A stretch of DNA of 64,000 nt. It comes from Corynebacterium sp. HMSC27B11 (lineage in GTDB: Bacteria > Actinomycetota > Actinomycetes > Mycobacteriales > Mycobacteriaceae). Made by a program: the position numbers and the translations under genes. The first letter of the stretch is position 1, and each line of letters starts with the position of its first letter. Shown piece after piece: positions 54,790 through 64,000 of the stretch. The notes beneath the pieces are model-generated. The model worked only from the letters and a program-made list of their open reading frames with translations, was not told where the DNA came from and made no database searches. The stretch spans positions 118,745 through 182,744 of the forward strand of contig NZ_KV823550.1 in assembly GCF_001815985.1 (NCBI RefSeq), given 5' to 3'.

Positions 54790-54957
54790 ATGACCGCAAT
54801 CGCGCTGATCATGATGGTGCTTTTCATCCTCGTCATCTGGGGTGGCCTCGTCGGATCTGTCATCATGCTGACCAACAGCACCGATGAGGAATCCGGTGAG
54901 CTGGGAACTGCCCCAGGCACTCACGACGAGGCGCTCGCCGCCGTGCGGGTGTCCTAG
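54790..54957 (+). CDS. metS: Small transporter subunit MetS
   Basis: A 55-residue protein with one membrane helix: MTAIALIMMVLFILVIWGGL then VGSVIMLTNSTDEESGELGT and a short acidic tail. Size, topology and position directly after metP match MetS of C. glutamicum, which is required for MetP activity. The ATG begins 1 bp after the metP TAA, with GGGAG in the end of metP as ribosome site. A terminator follows, so metPS is a two-gene operon. Confidence 0.88.
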   Translation: MTAIALIMMVLFILVIWGGLVGSVIMLTNSTDEESGELGTAPGTHDEALAAVRVS

Positions 54958-54980
54958 CCTCCTCCTCCGCGTTAAAAACT

Positions 54981-55016
54981 AACCCCACCGCCAAATCATG
55001 ATTTGGCGGTGGGGTT
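54981..55016 (+). terminator. Terminator after metS
   Basis: A perfect 36-nt palindrome (aaccccaccgccaaatca and its complement) begins 23 bp after the metS stop. It is followed by aagcattgtttt. Confidence 0.8.
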
Positions 55017-55055
55017 AAGCATTGTTTTGACGCACCTTTCAGGCATGATGGATAC

Positions 55056-56702
55056 ATGAATTCTTCCAAGGAACCCCGCAACAGTGGCCGTGGCGAGGGC
55101 GCGCATCTCCCCGACCACGACGGCGAGCGCGACTTCGCCGACTTCCTCGCTGGTTCTCGGCGTGCTGATCACGAGTCCACCCTGCCCCTGCCCGAAGATC
55201 AGGGTCGCAGCCGTCGCAGCTCGGACAACCAGTCCATGCAGAACGATGAGAGCGGCGTCAACGTCGACGGTGCTGCGCCCGCTATCCCAGAAGGAATGGC
55301 GGATAACGAAAGCGATGGCAACGAGCACGCCGACGGCAAGAATAAGCTCGCCGAGAAGTTGAGCGAGAAGTCTCGCGAATTCCACAAGAAGCATCCTCAC
55401 CTCCACGACGGGTCGCTGGATAAGTACACCAGCCTTGACGAGGCCGAGGATCTCAACCCCGAAGTGCGGGATCGTGCCGAGGTGCTGGGCACCTCCGTGC
55501 GCTGGTTCGCGGGCTGGTGCCTGCGCCTGCTGATCATCGCCCTGGCCGCCTACGTGGCGTCCAAGGCTTTCGGCAAGCTGTGGGTGGGCATCCTGCCGGT
55601 TCTGCTGGCGCTCATCGTCTGTACCGTGTTGTGGCCGGTCGTCCGCGTGCTGCGTGAGAAGCTACACTTCCCGAACGCACTGGCGGTCGCCACGACCATC
55701 ATCGGCTTCTTCGTGCTGATCGCTGGCCTGTTCGCACTGATCATTCCACCGGCGGTGGATCAGTCCCGAGAGCTGGCAAGCCAGGCCAACGCTGGTATTC
55801 GCACGATTCAGCGCTGGCTGCAGGGCCCGCCGGTCAATCTCCAGGAGAGCCAGTTCAACGATGCATTGAACCAGGCGACGAGCTGGCTGCAGAACCAGTC
55901 GGGACGTATCGCCTCTGAGGTCGCCGCGGGCGCTTCCGCCACCCTGTCAGCAGTGATGACGCTGTTCATCATGCTGGTGCTGACTTTCTTCTTCCTCAAG
56001 GACGGCGAGAAATTCTTGCCGATGATCCGCCGCATCACCGGTCGCCGTGTCGGTTGGCACCTCACCGAGGCTCTGACCCGTTGCTGGCAGACTCTCGGCG
56101 GGTTCATCCGCACCCAGGCGCTGGTCTCCTTCATCGACGCCGTATTTATCGGCGGTGGCCTCTTCCTCATGGGTGTTCCGCTGGCCGGCCCGCTCGCGGT
56201 TCTGACCTTCTTCGCGGGCTTCATCCCGATCGTCGGTGCCACGGTCGCCGGTGTTCTCTCGGTCCTGATCGCACTGGTGGGCGTTGGTTTCAAGACCGCG
56301 ATCTTCACCCTGATCCTGGTGCTGGCTGTTCAGCAGCTGGAGGGCAATGTCCTGTCGCCGTGGCTGCAGGCCAAGGCGATGGACCTCCACCCGGTCATCG
56401 TGCTGCTGGCAGTGACGCTGGGTGGCACGCTCTTCGGCATCATCGGCGCGTTCCTGGCGGTGCCGGCTGCCGCAATGATCGCCGTCGTGCTGCGCTACAT
56501 GGGCGATCTGACGGATCTCGCGACGGGCGAGAAGTCCATGGAGGATATCGAGTTCGCCACCACCGCGGGTTCTCTGTCCGGTGCGCAATCCCAGCGCAAG
56601 GCGGAGCAGTGGCTGGAGGGCCAGCGTCATGCGATGAAGGTCACTAAGGAAAAGCTGACGTTCAGCAACCTGCTTAACCCGCTACGCAAGGGCGATAAGT
56701 AA
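55056..56702 (+). CDS. AI-2E/PerM family transporter
   Basis: A 548-residue membrane protein of the PerM (AI-2E exporter) family, with about eight helices between residues ~150 and 490 and the conserved blocks FLKDGEKFLPMIRRITGRR and GVPLAGPLAVLTFFAGFIPIVGATVAG. The first ~140 residues are hydrophilic and acidic, an extension common in corynebacteria. Substrate is unknown; some members act as Na+/H+ antiporters. It is followed after 5 bp by the DUF6542 gene. Confidence 0.9.
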   Translation: MNSSKEPRNSGRGEGAHLPDHDGERDFADFLAGSRRADHESTLPLPEDQGRSRRSSDNQSMQNDESGVNVDGAAPAIPEGMADNESDGNEHADGKNKLAEKLSEKSREFHKKHPHLHDGSLDKYTSLDEAEDLNPEVRDRAEVLGTSVRWFAGWCLRLLIIALAAYVASKAFGKLWVGILPVLLALIVCTVLWPVVRVLREKLHFPNALAVATTIIGFFVLIAGLFALIIPPAVDQSRELASQANAGIRTIQRWLQGPPVNLQESQFNDALNQATSWLQNQSGRIASEVAAGASATLSAVMTLFIMLVLTFFFLKDGEKFLPMIRRITGRRVGWHLTEALTRCWQTLGGFIRTQALVSFIDAVFIGGGLFLMGVPLAGPLAVLTFFAGFIPIVGATVAGVLSVLIALVGVGFKTAIFTLILVLAVQQLEGNVLSPWLQAKAMDLHPVIVLLAVTLGGTLFGIIGAFLAVPAAAMIAVVLRYMGDLTDLATGEKSMEDIEFATTAGSLSGAQSQRKAEQWLEGQRHAMKVTKEKLTFSNLLNPLRKGDK

Positions 56703-56707
56703 CATCA

Positions 56708-57538
56708 ATGGCCGTGTCTGATACCTCACCGCATAACTCAAGTTCCCGCTTCCCCGTCTGGTCTCCCCTGCTGGTGATGACCGCGGTGTTGCTCACTGGG
56801 CTTGTCATCGGCTGGGGCAGCACAACGTTGCCCACGGGGTATTTCGTGCTCTTCGCCGCCGCCATGGTGGTCTCCACCCTGTTCGTGGAGCCGCGTGGCC
56901 TGTTCCTGACGGTGGCCTCGTTCCCACTCTGGTTCGTCGTGGGGACGTTCATCATCGCCCGCATCGCAGCCCCCTCCGGCGGTTCGGCCAAGGCGAAGTT
57001 GGCGACGTCCGCCTACCCAATCGTCCAGCATTACCTGTGGCTCGCTGTCACGATGCTGATCTGCGTGCTGATCGCTGCGGTGCGGTGGTGGCTGTACCGG
57101 GAGAGCGTCGACCGTGCGCGGGCCAGGGCCACGCAGCGCCGGCGCCGCCAGTCCGACGCCAACCGCTCCAACGAGGAGCTCTCCCAGCGTGCTCGTTCTC
57201 GTGCCGCGCACCGGCGTTCGGCTACCAGCGGGAAGAATGTGCCCTTCGACCCGGCGCGATTCCAACAGCGCCGTACTGAGGGCGCCCGCAGCTATAGCCG
57301 GGAGGATTTGCGGGCATCCTCCGAGCGCCGTCGTGGTGTCCCGGGCCGGGCTGATGAGCGCTCGGCTCAGCGGTATCGCTCCTCTGGGTCTTCATCCCGA
57401 TACTCCACTGGCTACCCCTCCCCCGCCGATGGCGAGTCGCGCTTTGGTTCTTCGGATTACGACAACCGCCGCAGCCCCCTGCCGCGGAGCCGAGACACCG
57501 GCACCGGGCGGGCATCCGCTGAGGACCGCGACTACTAG
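56708..57538 (+). CDS. DUF6542 domain membrane protein
   Basis: A 276-residue protein. The N-terminal ~130 residues have four helices (WSPLLVMTAVLLTGLVIGWG; YFVLFAAAMVVSTLFVEP; TVASFPLWFVVGTFIIARI; YLWLAVTMLICVLIAAVRWWLY) forming the DUF6542 domain. The rest is an Arg/Ser-rich, probably disordered tail with repeated RAR and SSRYS patches. Function is unknown; it sits next to ispH in other actinobacteria too. It is coupled to the PerM gene and ends at a bidirectional terminator. Confidence 0.82.
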   Translation: MAVSDTSPHNSSSRFPVWSPLLVMTAVLLTGLVIGWGSTTLPTGYFVLFAAAMVVSTLFVEPRGLFLTVASFPLWFVVGTFIIARIAAPSGGSAKAKLATSAYPIVQHYLWLAVTMLICVLIAAVRWWLYRESVDRARARATQRRRRQSDANRSNEELSQRARSRAAHRRSATSGKNVPFDPARFQQRRTEGARSYSREDLRASSERRRGVPGRADERSAQRYRSSGSSSRYSTGYPSPADGESRFGSSDYDNRRSPLPRSRDTGTGRASAEDRDY

Positions 57539-57635
57539 CGGGGAGCGGGGCGTCACCTGCGGGATAACCGAATTGGTCCGCGCACAGGGACACGCCAGCT
57601 GATCTAGCTTTCGGCTTGAGCCTCTCAAAAAGCAC

Positions 57636-57670
57636 AACCCGCCACGACCATGGTCGTGGCGGGTTTTCAC
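57636..57670. terminator. Bidirectional terminator between DUF6542 gene and ispH
   Basis: A perfect 30-nt palindrome (aacccgccacgacca and its complement) is followed by TTTT on the right and preceded by AAAAAGC on the left. It lies between convergent genes. Confidence 0.85.
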
Positions 57671-57719
57671 ATCACGCCGGGGTGGGATCTCTCCCCTCCC
57701 CAGCCTCAACGTTCGGTGA

Positions 57720-58748
57720 CTAAGCCTTCCGGCCGGCGGTGCGGGACGGGCGCAGCTCGCGCGGCAGGGAGAAGATCAGGTCCTCCGTGGCGGTGGTGAC
57801 CTCCTCAACCTCGGCATAGCCACGCTCGGCGAGCAGCTCGAGAACACCGCGGACGAGGATCTCCGGCACGGAGGCGCCCGAGGTCACGCCGACGTTCTCA
57901 ACGCCCTCGAACCACTCCGGCTTGACCTGGTTGGCGTAGTCGACGAGGTGGGCGTCCTTCGCCCCGTTCTGCAGCGCGACCTCGACGAGGCGCACCGAGT
58001 TGGAGGAGTTCTGGGAGCCAACCACGATCATCAGGTCGACCTTCGGCGCGATGGCCTTCACAGCGACCTGGCGGTTCTGCGTGGCGTAGCAGATGTCGTC
58101 GGACGGCGGATCCTGGATGTGCGGGAACTTTTCCCGCAGCATCTTCACAGTGCGCATCGTCTCGTCGACGGAGAGGGTGGTCTGGGAGAGCCAGACGAGC
58201 TTCTCGTCATCCGCGAACTCGAGCTTGTCGACGTCCTCCTGGTCCTCGACGAGGTGGACGACGTCCGGCGCCTCGCCCGCGGTGCCTTCGACCTCCTCGT
58301 GGCCGTGGTGGCCGATGAGGATGATCTGGTAGCCCTGCTTCGCGAAGCGGGTGACCTCGTGGTGCACCTTGGTGACCAGCGGGCAGGTCGCGTCGAAGGT
58401 TTTCAGCTCCAGCTGGCGGGCCTGGTCGCGGACGGCTGGGGACACACCGTGGGCGGAGAAGACGACGTTGGAGCCGCGGGGCACCTCGTCGGCTTCATCG
58501 ACGAAGATCACGCCGCGTTCCTCGAAGGTCTTGACGACGTGCTTGTTGTGCACGATCTCCTTGCGGACGTAGAGCGGCTCGCCATGCTTTTCGAGCGCCT
58601 TTTCTACGGTCTCAACGGCACGATCCACGCCGGCGCAGTAGCCGCGCGGTGCAGCGAGGTAAACCTTCTTCTTCCCCGCGGTGCCCGATGGGGTGGCCGC
58701 GGTGGTGTCGTCGTTTTGTCGGGTGTCGGTGGTACCAGGCAAAGTCAT
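57720..58748 (-). CDS. ispH: 4-hydroxy-3-methylbut-2-enyl diphosphate reductase
   Basis: A 342-residue iron-sulfur enzyme, the last step of the MEP isoprenoid pathway giving IPP and DMAPP. The three conserved cysteines are in [24 protein letters not shown] and [11 protein letters not shown], with the HNKHVV and SAHGVSP active-site blocks. The extra N-terminal ~25 residues are low-complexity. ATG 58748 has GGTGGGGG upstream. It is convergent with the PerM/DUF6542 operon and divergent from xseA. Confidence 0.96.
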   Translation of the reverse strand: MTLPGTTDTRQNDDTTAATPSGTAGKKKVYLAAPRGYCAGVDRAVETVEKALEKHGEPLYVRKEIVHNKHVVKTFEERGVIFVDEADEVPRGSNVVFSAHGVSPAVRDQARQLELKTFDATCPLVTKVHHEVTRFAKQGYQIILIGHHGHEEVEGTAGEAPDVVHLVEDQEDVDKLEFADDEKLVWLSQTTLSVDETMRTVKMLREKFPHIQDPPSDDICYATQNRQVAVKAIAPKVDLMIVVGSQNSSNSVRLVEVALQNGAKDAHLVDYANQVKPEWFEGVENVGVTSGASVPEILVRGVLELLAERGYAEVEEVTTATEDLIFSLPRELRPSRTAGRKA

Positions 58749-58902
58749 GCCCCCACCTTAGCCCAGCTGCCAAATCATGGGCTTTTCCGCGGTTCCGCCG
58801 CGGCCGTTGGGGCGGACGTCGAACCGTGTTCGCCGGTAAGCAAGCGCGCATTGTCTGCGAGGCCTCCCGGGCTTGTCTGCAGCGATCTCTACAATGACTC
58901 GC

Positions 58903-60195
58903 ATGAACGCGAACTCACCGGAGCAGCCGTGGCCCGTGTCCATGGTCAACCAGAAGATCAAGGGGTGGATCGAGCGCCTCGGCTTCTTGTGGGTGGAGGG
59001 CCAGATCACGCAGGTCAACATGAAGCCGACGTGGAAGCTGTCCTACATCACCCTGCGTGATGTGGAAAAGGACCTCTCCATTCCGCTGACCATGAACACC
59101 CGCACCCTGCAGAACCTGCCGACCCCGTTGCGTGATGGCGACCGGGTGGTGGTCTACGGCAAACCCGCTTTCTACGCGGGCCGGGGCTCCTTCTCGCTGT
59201 GGGTGACCCAGGTGCGTCAGGTTGGCGTGGGCGAGCTACTGGCACGCATCGAGCAGTTGAAGCGGGCGCTGAGCGCCGAGGGGCTCTTCGACCCGCGTTT
59301 GAAGACCGCTCCCCCATTCCTGCCGAAGAAGATCGGCCTGATCACCGGGCGGGGTTCTGCCGCGGAGCGGGACGTACTGAGTGTCGCCCAGCAGCGGTGG
59401 CCGGCCGTGCGCTTCGAGGTGATCAACACCGCGGTACAGGGGCCGAATACGGTGCCCGAGGTGGTCGCTGCACTGCAGCGACTCGAGGCCGACGAAGACG
59501 TGGACGTCATCATCGTCGCCCGTGGCGGTGGCTCGGTGGAGGACCTGCTGCCATTTTCCGAGGAAGCGCTGGTCCGCGCGGTGGCACGGATGCGCACCCC
59601 GGTGGTCTCGGCGATCGGACACGAGCCGGATAATCCCGTGCTCGACCTGGTCGCCGATGTGCGGGCCGCAACCCCCACCGACGCAGCGAAGAAGGTGGTT
59701 CCGGATGTGCTCGGCGAGCAGCAGGCGATCGCGGAACTGCGCCAACGGGCCGTGGGTGCCCTGCGCAGTTGGGTGCGCTCGGAGCGCCGACAGCTTGAGG
59801 GGGTCCGCTCCCGGCCAGTGCTGGCTGACCCGCTGCTCCCCCTGCGCAGGCAACGGGAGATCATCGAGGAGGCAGTGGGCCGAAAGGACCGCGCGCTCGG
59901 ATTGCTCGTTCGCGACATGCGTTCCCGCATCACCTCGCTGCGCGCCCAGGTCAACGCGTTGGGGCCGTCCCAGACTCTGGCCCGCGGCTACTCCATCATG
60001 CAGGTCATCCCCCGGGATGGGTCGGGCCCTGCCGTGGTCACCACGGTGGCGGATGTCGCCCCCGGCTCGCAGTTGCGCATCCGAGTGGCGGATGGTTCCG
60101 TGACCGCCGCGGCGATGGCGGTGGAGCGAGCCCCCGGCTCAGAAGCTTCAGATACGACGCGAGCTAACACACCGACAAACACCGAAGAAGAATAG
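58903..60195 (+). CDS. xseA: Exodeoxyribonuclease VII large subunit
   Basis: A 430-residue subunit of exonuclease VII, which degrades single-stranded DNA into oligonucleotides. The N-terminal OB fold ([21 protein letters not shown]) is followed by the catalytic domain: [16 protein letters not shown] and [22 protein letters not shown] coiled region and C-terminal segment ARGYSIMQ complete it. ATG 58903 is favoured since TACAAT (58890-58895) ends 7 nt upstream, implying a leaderless mRNA; ATG 58894 is possible. It is cotranscribed with xseB. Confidence 0.94.
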   Translation: MNANSPEQPWPVSMVNQKIKGWIERLGFLWVEGQITQVNMKPTWKLSYITLRDVEKDLSIPLTMNTRTLQNLPTPLRDGDRVVVYGKPAFYAGRGSFSLWVTQVRQVGVGELLARIEQLKRALSAEGLFDPRLKTAPPFLPKKIGLITGRGSAAERDVLSVAQQRWPAVRFEVINTAVQGPNTVPEVVAALQRLEADEDVDVIIVARGGGSVEDLLPFSEEALVRAVARMRTPVVSAIGHEPDNPVLDLVADVRAATPTDAAKKVVPDVLGEQQAIAELRQRAVGALRSWVRSERRQLEGVRSRPVLADPLLPLRRQREIIEEAVGRKDRALGLLVRDMRSRITSLRAQVNALGPSQTLARGYSIMQVIPRDGSGPAVVTTVADVAPGSQLRIRVADGSVTAAAMAVERAPGSEASDTTRANTPTNTEEE

Positions 60196-60221
60196 TTTTA
60201 AGGATCAGTGAAGGAGCAGCC

Positions 60222-60536
60222 ATGAGTGACCAGCAGAAGTTTCGCCCGATCGAGGAGCTGAATTATGAGCAGGCCCGCGACGAGCTGGTAGAGGTCGTTC
60301 GCATCCTCGAGCTCGGCCAGATGAGCCTCGACGAGTCGCTGAATTACTGGGAGCGAGGCGAGGAGCTAGCAGCGTACTGCGAGAAGTACCTGGATGGGGC
60401 AAGCACGCGCATCGAAAAAGCCCTGGCCGCGCGGGAAAACGCAGGCCAGGGCGGCTCGCCTCAGGGGAATGCGGGCCAGGGCTCTTCGGGGCAGGGCGAC
60501 GCCGGTCAACAGACCGGCGCGCCGAGCAGCTCTTAA
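60222..60536 (+). CDS. xseB: Exodeoxyribonuclease VII small subunit
   Basis: A 104-residue protein. Residues 1-65 form the conserved XseB helical hairpin ([48 protein letters not shown]); the remainder is a Gly/Gln/Ala-rich repeat tail (GNAGQGS-type) that looks disordered. GAAGGAG precedes the ATG, 26 bp after xseA. Its stop overlaps the end of the convergent DUF4245 gene by 4 bp. Confidence 0.93.
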   Translation: MSDQQKFRPIEELNYEQARDELVEVVRILELGQMSLDESLNYWERGEELAAYCEKYLDGASTRIEKALAARENAGQGGSPQGNAGQGSSGQGDAGQQTGAPSSS

Positions 60537-61198
60537 TCCCTACCGGGCGTCACCGGCTGCCCCACCAGCAACTCCGGAGTCTGCCGCACCGCTGCTTGCG
60601 GGTGCTCCCCGGTGGACTGGGATTCAGCCGAGACCTCCAGCGGCTTGGTCTTCGCCGTGATCTCCGCGGCGGTTGCCATGTCCTCGTGGCTGGCCATCCC
60701 CTCCAAAATCAAGCGCGTCTCACCCGCGTCGGCGACCCAGATAGGGCGGGCGTCCTCCCCCTTGTAGACGTGCCAGGTCAGTCCGCCGGCTTCCTCGGTC
60801 CCCGCAGCCTCGCGGAAGTGCTGATCCGGCTGGGTTGCGGCCTTAAAGTCCGCAGAGGTCTGGCGCAGCGAGATGTACCGCTCCCCGTCGATGACCCAGC
60901 CCACCAGCGGCGCAGGTTCTGCCCCGACCTGGGATCGGCGGGCGGAGTTCGGCACCCAACCCTCTGGCATCTTGGGCTCCCGCAGCGGGAAGTTCATGCC
61001 CCGCGCCTCCAGGGTGAGGAAGGAGTGGGCGTCCACCTCACGGACCGGACCGGACTTGTCCGGCCCGCCCGGGTTGAAGGAACACAGGCCGGTAAAGCCC
61101 ACCGTGAAGAACGTCACGAGGAGGAGGACACCGAGGGTCAGCAGGATGTCCTTCGTGGACTGAAACAGACGGGGCTTTTCGATACGCACGCCGGTCAT
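60533..61198 (-). CDS. DUF4245 family membrane-anchored protein
   Basis: A 221-residue protein with one N-terminal helix ([24 protein letters not shown]) and an extracytoplasmic DUF4245 domain ([21 protein letters not shown] ... [17 protein letters not shown]). The start is set at ATG 61198 ([18 protein letters not shown]), where the family begins; the longer frame upstream is not supported. Function is unknown, but the gene lies next to glpX and xseAB in many actinobacteria. It is divergent from glpX. Confidence 0.85.
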   Translation of the reverse strand: MTGVRIEKPRLFQSTKDILLTLGVLLLVTFFTVGFTGLCSFNPGGPDKSGPVREVDAHSFLTLEARGMNFPLREPKMPEGWVPNSARRSQVGAEPAPLVGWVIDGERYISLRQTSADFKAATQPDQHFREAAGTEEAGGLTWHVYKGEDARPIWVADAGETRLILEGMASHEDMATAAEITAKTKPLEVSAESQSTGEHPQAAVRQTPELLVGQPVTPGRD

Positions 61199-61307
61199 TA
61201 TCCCAAAAGCAGGCGGAATTGGTAATTCCCACCCGCACTCGCAATCACGGGCGCTGCCCGAGTTAGGGCAGTCCCCACGTCGCTGCCAACCTCTGTGTGC
61301 GGAGGGA

Positions 61308-61313
61308 TATAAA
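61308..61313 (+). promoter_or_regulatory. Probable glpX -10 element
   Basis: TATAAA in an otherwise GC-rich 220-bp divergent intergenic region, about 110 bp before the glpX start. The rest of this region (61199-61422) shows no other feature I can support. Confidence 0.4.
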
Positions 61314-61422
61314 ATGAGGGCCGTACAGGGCTGCACTCTGCCGGAACTACAAAAACGTGGCGGAGTCGAACAGCACGCTCAGCCCGCACGACCCAATCGA
61401 GTGAAAGAGTTGGTTTAACACC

Positions 61423-62451
61423 ATGTCCGCCGATAATTCCAGCGCCACCCCGCAGTCGACCAAGCAGGCCCCCGATCGCAACCTCGCCATGGAGCTCGTG
61501 CGCGTGACTGAGGCTGCCGCGCTCGCGTCCGGAAAGTGGGTCGGCCGCGGCCAGAAGGAGTCCGGCGACGGCGCCGCTGTGGACGCGATGCGCATGATGA
61601 TCAACTCCGTCGCGATGGACGGCGTCGTCGTCATCGGTGAGGGTGAGAAGGACGAAGCACCGATGCTGTTCAACGGCGAGTCCGTCGGCACGGGCAAGGG
61701 CCCGGCGGTGGACATCGCCGTCGACCCGGTGGACGGCACCACCCTGATGGCAGAGGGTCGCCCGAACGCGATCTCCGTTATCGCGGCGGCGGAGCGCGGC
61801 AGCATGTACGACCCATCCGCGGTGTTCTACATGAAGAAGATCGCCGTCGGCCCGGAGGCTAAGGGTCTGATCGAGCTGGACGCGCCGGCTTCCCACAACA
61901 TCCAGGTCGTCGCGAAGGCCAAGGGCATCGCCCCTGAGGAGGTCACCGTCGTGGTTCTGGACCGCCCGCGCCACCACGACCTGATCCGTGAGATCCGCGA
62001 AGCCGGCGCGAAGGTGCGCCTGATCGGTGACGGCGACGTCGCCGGCGCGGTCGCCGCCGCCCAGGACTCCTCCACCAACTCGGTGGACATCATGATGGGT
62101 ATCGGTGGCACCCCGGAGGGTGTCATCACCGCCGCCGCCATGAAGTGCATGGGTGGTGAGATCCTGGGGCAGCTGTGGCCCAAGGACGACGCTGAGCGTG
62201 AGAAGGCTATCGATGCCGGCCACGACCTGTCCAAGATCCTCACCACCGACGACCTGGTGAACTCCGAGCACTGCTACTTCGTCGCCACCGGCGTGACCGA
62301 CGGCGACATGCTGCGCGGCGTGTCTTACCGCAACCGCTCCGCGGTGACCCGTTCCCTGGTCATGCGCTCGAAGTCCGGCACGATCCGCTTCCTGGAGTCC
62401 CAGCACCAGCTAGGCAAGCTGCAGGAGTACTCGGTGCTCGACTACATCTAA
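61423..62451 (+). CDS. glpX: Class II fructose-1,6-bisphosphatase
   Basis: A 342-residue GlpX-type phosphatase, the gluconeogenic FBPase of corynebacteria and mycobacteria. Metal and substrate residues are visible in [15 protein letters not shown], the Li+-sensitive motif [19 protein letters not shown] and [21 protein letters not shown]. The length is normal. It lies just upstream of fumC, an order conserved in the genus. Confidence 0.96.
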   Translation: MSADNSSATPQSTKQAPDRNLAMELVRVTEAAALASGKWVGRGQKESGDGAAVDAMRMMINSVAMDGVVVIGEGEKDEAPMLFNGESVGTGKGPAVDIAVDPVDGTTLMAEGRPNAISVIAAAERGSMYDPSAVFYMKKIAVGPEAKGLIELDAPASHNIQVVAKAKGIAPEEVTVVVLDRPRHHDLIREIREAGAKVRLIGDGDVAGAVAAAQDSSTNSVDIMMGIGGTPEGVITAAAMKCMGGEILGQLWPKDDAEREKAIDAGHDLSKILTTDDLVNSEHCYFVATGVTDGDMLRGVSYRNRSAVTRSLVMRSKSGTIRFLESQHQLGKLQEYSVLDYI

Positions 62452-62532
62452 AGCGAACATCACGCGCTCCTCACGCGCATGGAGACTGCCCCGCGACCCG
62501 CGTGTCGCAAAGCTCGGTAGAATGTTGTGTGG

Positions 62533-62569
62533 CATGGGGAGCGCCCGAAGCTCCCCGCCCCAGCTGGGG
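62533..62569 (+). terminator. Hairpin pair between glpX and fumC
   Basis: Two adjacent inverted repeats, ggggagc...gctcccc and gccccagctggggc, lie about 80 bp after glpX. No T tract follows, so they may be attenuating rather than full terminators. Confidence 0.45.
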
Positions 62570-62617
62570 CGCGCGATAATCCGAACTATTAATTCTTCAG
62601 AACAGAAGGAAGCGATT

Positions 62618-64000
62618 ATGACCGATCAAGAGTTCCGCATCGAACACGACACGATGGGCGAGGTTAAGGTCCCGGCGAAGGCCCTGTGGCGCGCCCAGAC
62701 CCAGCGCGCAGTGGAAAACTTCCCAATCTCCGGCCGCCCGCTGGAGAGCGCACAGATCCGCGCGATGGGCCTGCTGAAGGCTGCTTGCGCCAAGGTCAAC
62801 ATCGAGCGCGGCCTGCTCCCGGAGGAGAAGGGCCAGGCCATCGTCGACGCTGCCCTGCGCATCGCCGATAACGAGTTCGACGCCGAGTTCCCGATCGATG
62901 TCTTCCAGACCGGCTCCGGCACCTCCTCGAACATGAACACCAACGAGGTCATCGCATCCCTGGCTAAGCAGGCGGGCGTCGAGGTCCACCCGAACGACGA
63001 CGTCAACATGGGCCAGTCCTCCAACGACACCTTCCCGACCGCGACCCACGTCGCCACCACCGAGGCTGCGGTCAAGGACCTCATCCCGGCCCTGGAGAAG
63101 CTCGAAGCTTCCCTGCTGAACAAGGCCAAGGAGTACAAGAACGTCGTGAAGTCCGGCCGCACCCACCTGATGGACGCGGTTCCGGTCACCCTGGGCCAGG
63201 AGTTCGGTGGCTACGCCCGCCAGATCGAGCTCGGCATCGAGCGCGTGGAGGCTACCCTGCCGCGCGTCGGCGAGCTGCCGATCGGCGGCACCGCAACCGG
63301 CACCGGCCTGAACACCCCGGCTGACTTCGGTGCGAAGGTCACCGAGGAGCTCAAGAACCTCACCGGCCTGGACGTCCTGAAGGAGGCCGAGGACCACTTC
63401 GAGGCTCAGGCTAACCGCGACGGTCTGGTCGAGATGTCCGGTGCGCTGCGCAGCATCGCCGTCTCCTTCTACAAGATCGCCAACGACATCCGCCTGATGG
63501 GCTCCGGCCCGCTGACTGGCCTGGGCGAGCTGCACCTGCCGGACCTGCAGCCGGGTTCCTCCATCATGCCGGGCAAGGTCAACCCTGTTCTGTGTGAGAC
63601 CGCAACCCAGGTCTCCGCGCAGGTCATCGGCAACGACGCCGCGATCGCTTTCGGTGGCACCCAGGGCCAGTTCGAGCTGAACGTCTTCATCCCGATGATG
63701 GCTCGGAACGTGCTCGAGTCCATCAAGCTGCTGGCGAACACCGCCACCGTCTTCGCCGAGCGCCTCGTCGACGGCCTGGAGGCCAACGAGGAGCACATGA
63801 AGCTGGAGGCCGAGAAGTCCCCGTCCATCGTGACCCCGCTGAACTCCGCGATCGGTTACGAGAACGCAGCTAAGGTCGCAAAGACCGCACTGGCTGAGGG
63901 CAAGACCATCCGCCAGACCGTCATCGACCTGGGCTTCGTCCCGGAGAAGCTCTCCGAGGAGGAGCTGGACAAGCGCCTCGACGTGCTGGCGATGGCCAAC
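62618..64000 (+). CDS. fumC: Fumarate hydratase class II (3' end outside window)
   Basis: 461 codons are present and the frame is open at the window edge; class II fumarases are ~465 residues, so only a few are missing. It is the iron-independent enzyme converting fumarate to malate. Signatures: [44 protein letters not shown] and the family motif [12 protein letters not shown] with the catalytic Ser loop. GAAGGAA precedes ATG 62618. Confidence 0.96.
   Translation, partial: MTDQEFRIEHDTMGEVKVPAKALWRAQTQRAVENFPISGRPLESAQIRAMGLLKAACAKVNIERGLLPEEKGQAIVDAALRIADNEFDAEFPIDVFQTGSGTSSNMNTNEVIASLAKQAGVEVHPNDDVNMGQSSNDTFPTATHVATTEAAVKDLIPALEKLEASLLNKAKEYKNVVKSGRTHLMDAVPVTLGQEFGGYARQIELGIERVEATLPRVGELPIGGTATGTGLNTPADFGAKVTEELKNLTGLDVLKEAEDHFEAQANRDGLVEMSGALRSIAVSFYKIANDIRLMGSGPLTGLGELHLPDLQPGSSIMPGKVNPVLCETATQVSAQVIGNDAAIAFGGTQGQFELNVFIPMMARNVLESIKLLANTATVFAERLVDGLEANEEHMKLEAEKSPSIVTPLNSAIGYENAAKVAKTALAEGKTIRQTVIDLGFVPEKLSEEELDKRLDVLAMAN

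Overview
The window is a high-GC actinobacterial chromosome segment, almost certainly from a Corynebacterium. Evidence: mycothiol (mshB), LpqW, an OdhA fusion-type 2-oxoglutarate dehydrogenase, the MetP/MetS methionine transporter pair, a corynebacterial Erm(X), and gene orders shared with mycobacteria (mrp / tatB-rseA-sigE / O-methyltransferase; dapC-fdxC-mshB-lpqW-typA). I cannot name the species from sequence alone.

Layout. 1-9.4 kb: end of odhA, a lipoprotein, an MgtE-N/CBS protein with a DUF1003 partner, mrp, then the envelope-stress cluster sigE-rseA-tatB on the minus strand with a divergent methyltransferase, and a GH32-like protein that seems to have lost its catalytic residues. 9.5-22 kb: rlmA-like, leucyl aminopeptidase, DivIVA-like and LOG genes, an amino-acid permease, dapC, fdxC, and a compact operon typA / lpqW-mshB-membrane protein. 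22-40 kb: secreted protein, SulP transporter, acyl-CoA dehydrogenase, lipoprotein, a large membrane protein, DUF808, patatin, a metal P-type ATPase, poxB, YkvI, cupin, a surface trypsin-like protease overlapping an acyltransferase-like gene, and a two-component system.

40.4-51.8 kb is an accessory region and the most interesting part. The 3' end of ychF (encoding ...DFKFNV-stop) is repeated as degenerate copies at about 51.80 (the real one), 49.29, 46.96, 46.33, 43.99 and probably 40.41 kb, all in the same orientation. These att-like sites divide the region into segments. Moving left from ychF: an unrecognised 686-aa protein with a C-terminal RX4H (HEPN-like) motif; an ApeA-like HEPN protein beside an RCC1-repeat remnant; MntA with a truncated HepT; a broken large serine recombinase next to an att copy, plus erm(X) with its leader peptide, an iteron-like repeat block and a remnant of a type IIL methyltransferase; and a CmtR-CmtA metal-efflux operon with DUF488 and gene debris. 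The best explanation is repeated site-specific insertion at ychF, giving a modular island in which three successive segments encode HEPN-type putative defence proteins.

51.8-64 kb is core chromosome: ychF, metP-metS, an AI-2E/PerM family protein, DUF6542, ispH, xseA-xseB, a DUF4245 protein, glpX and fumC (runs off the end). Many genes have a -10-like hexamer about 7 nt before the start codon, suggesting leaderless transcripts. No rRNA, CRISPR array or convincing tRNA was seen.
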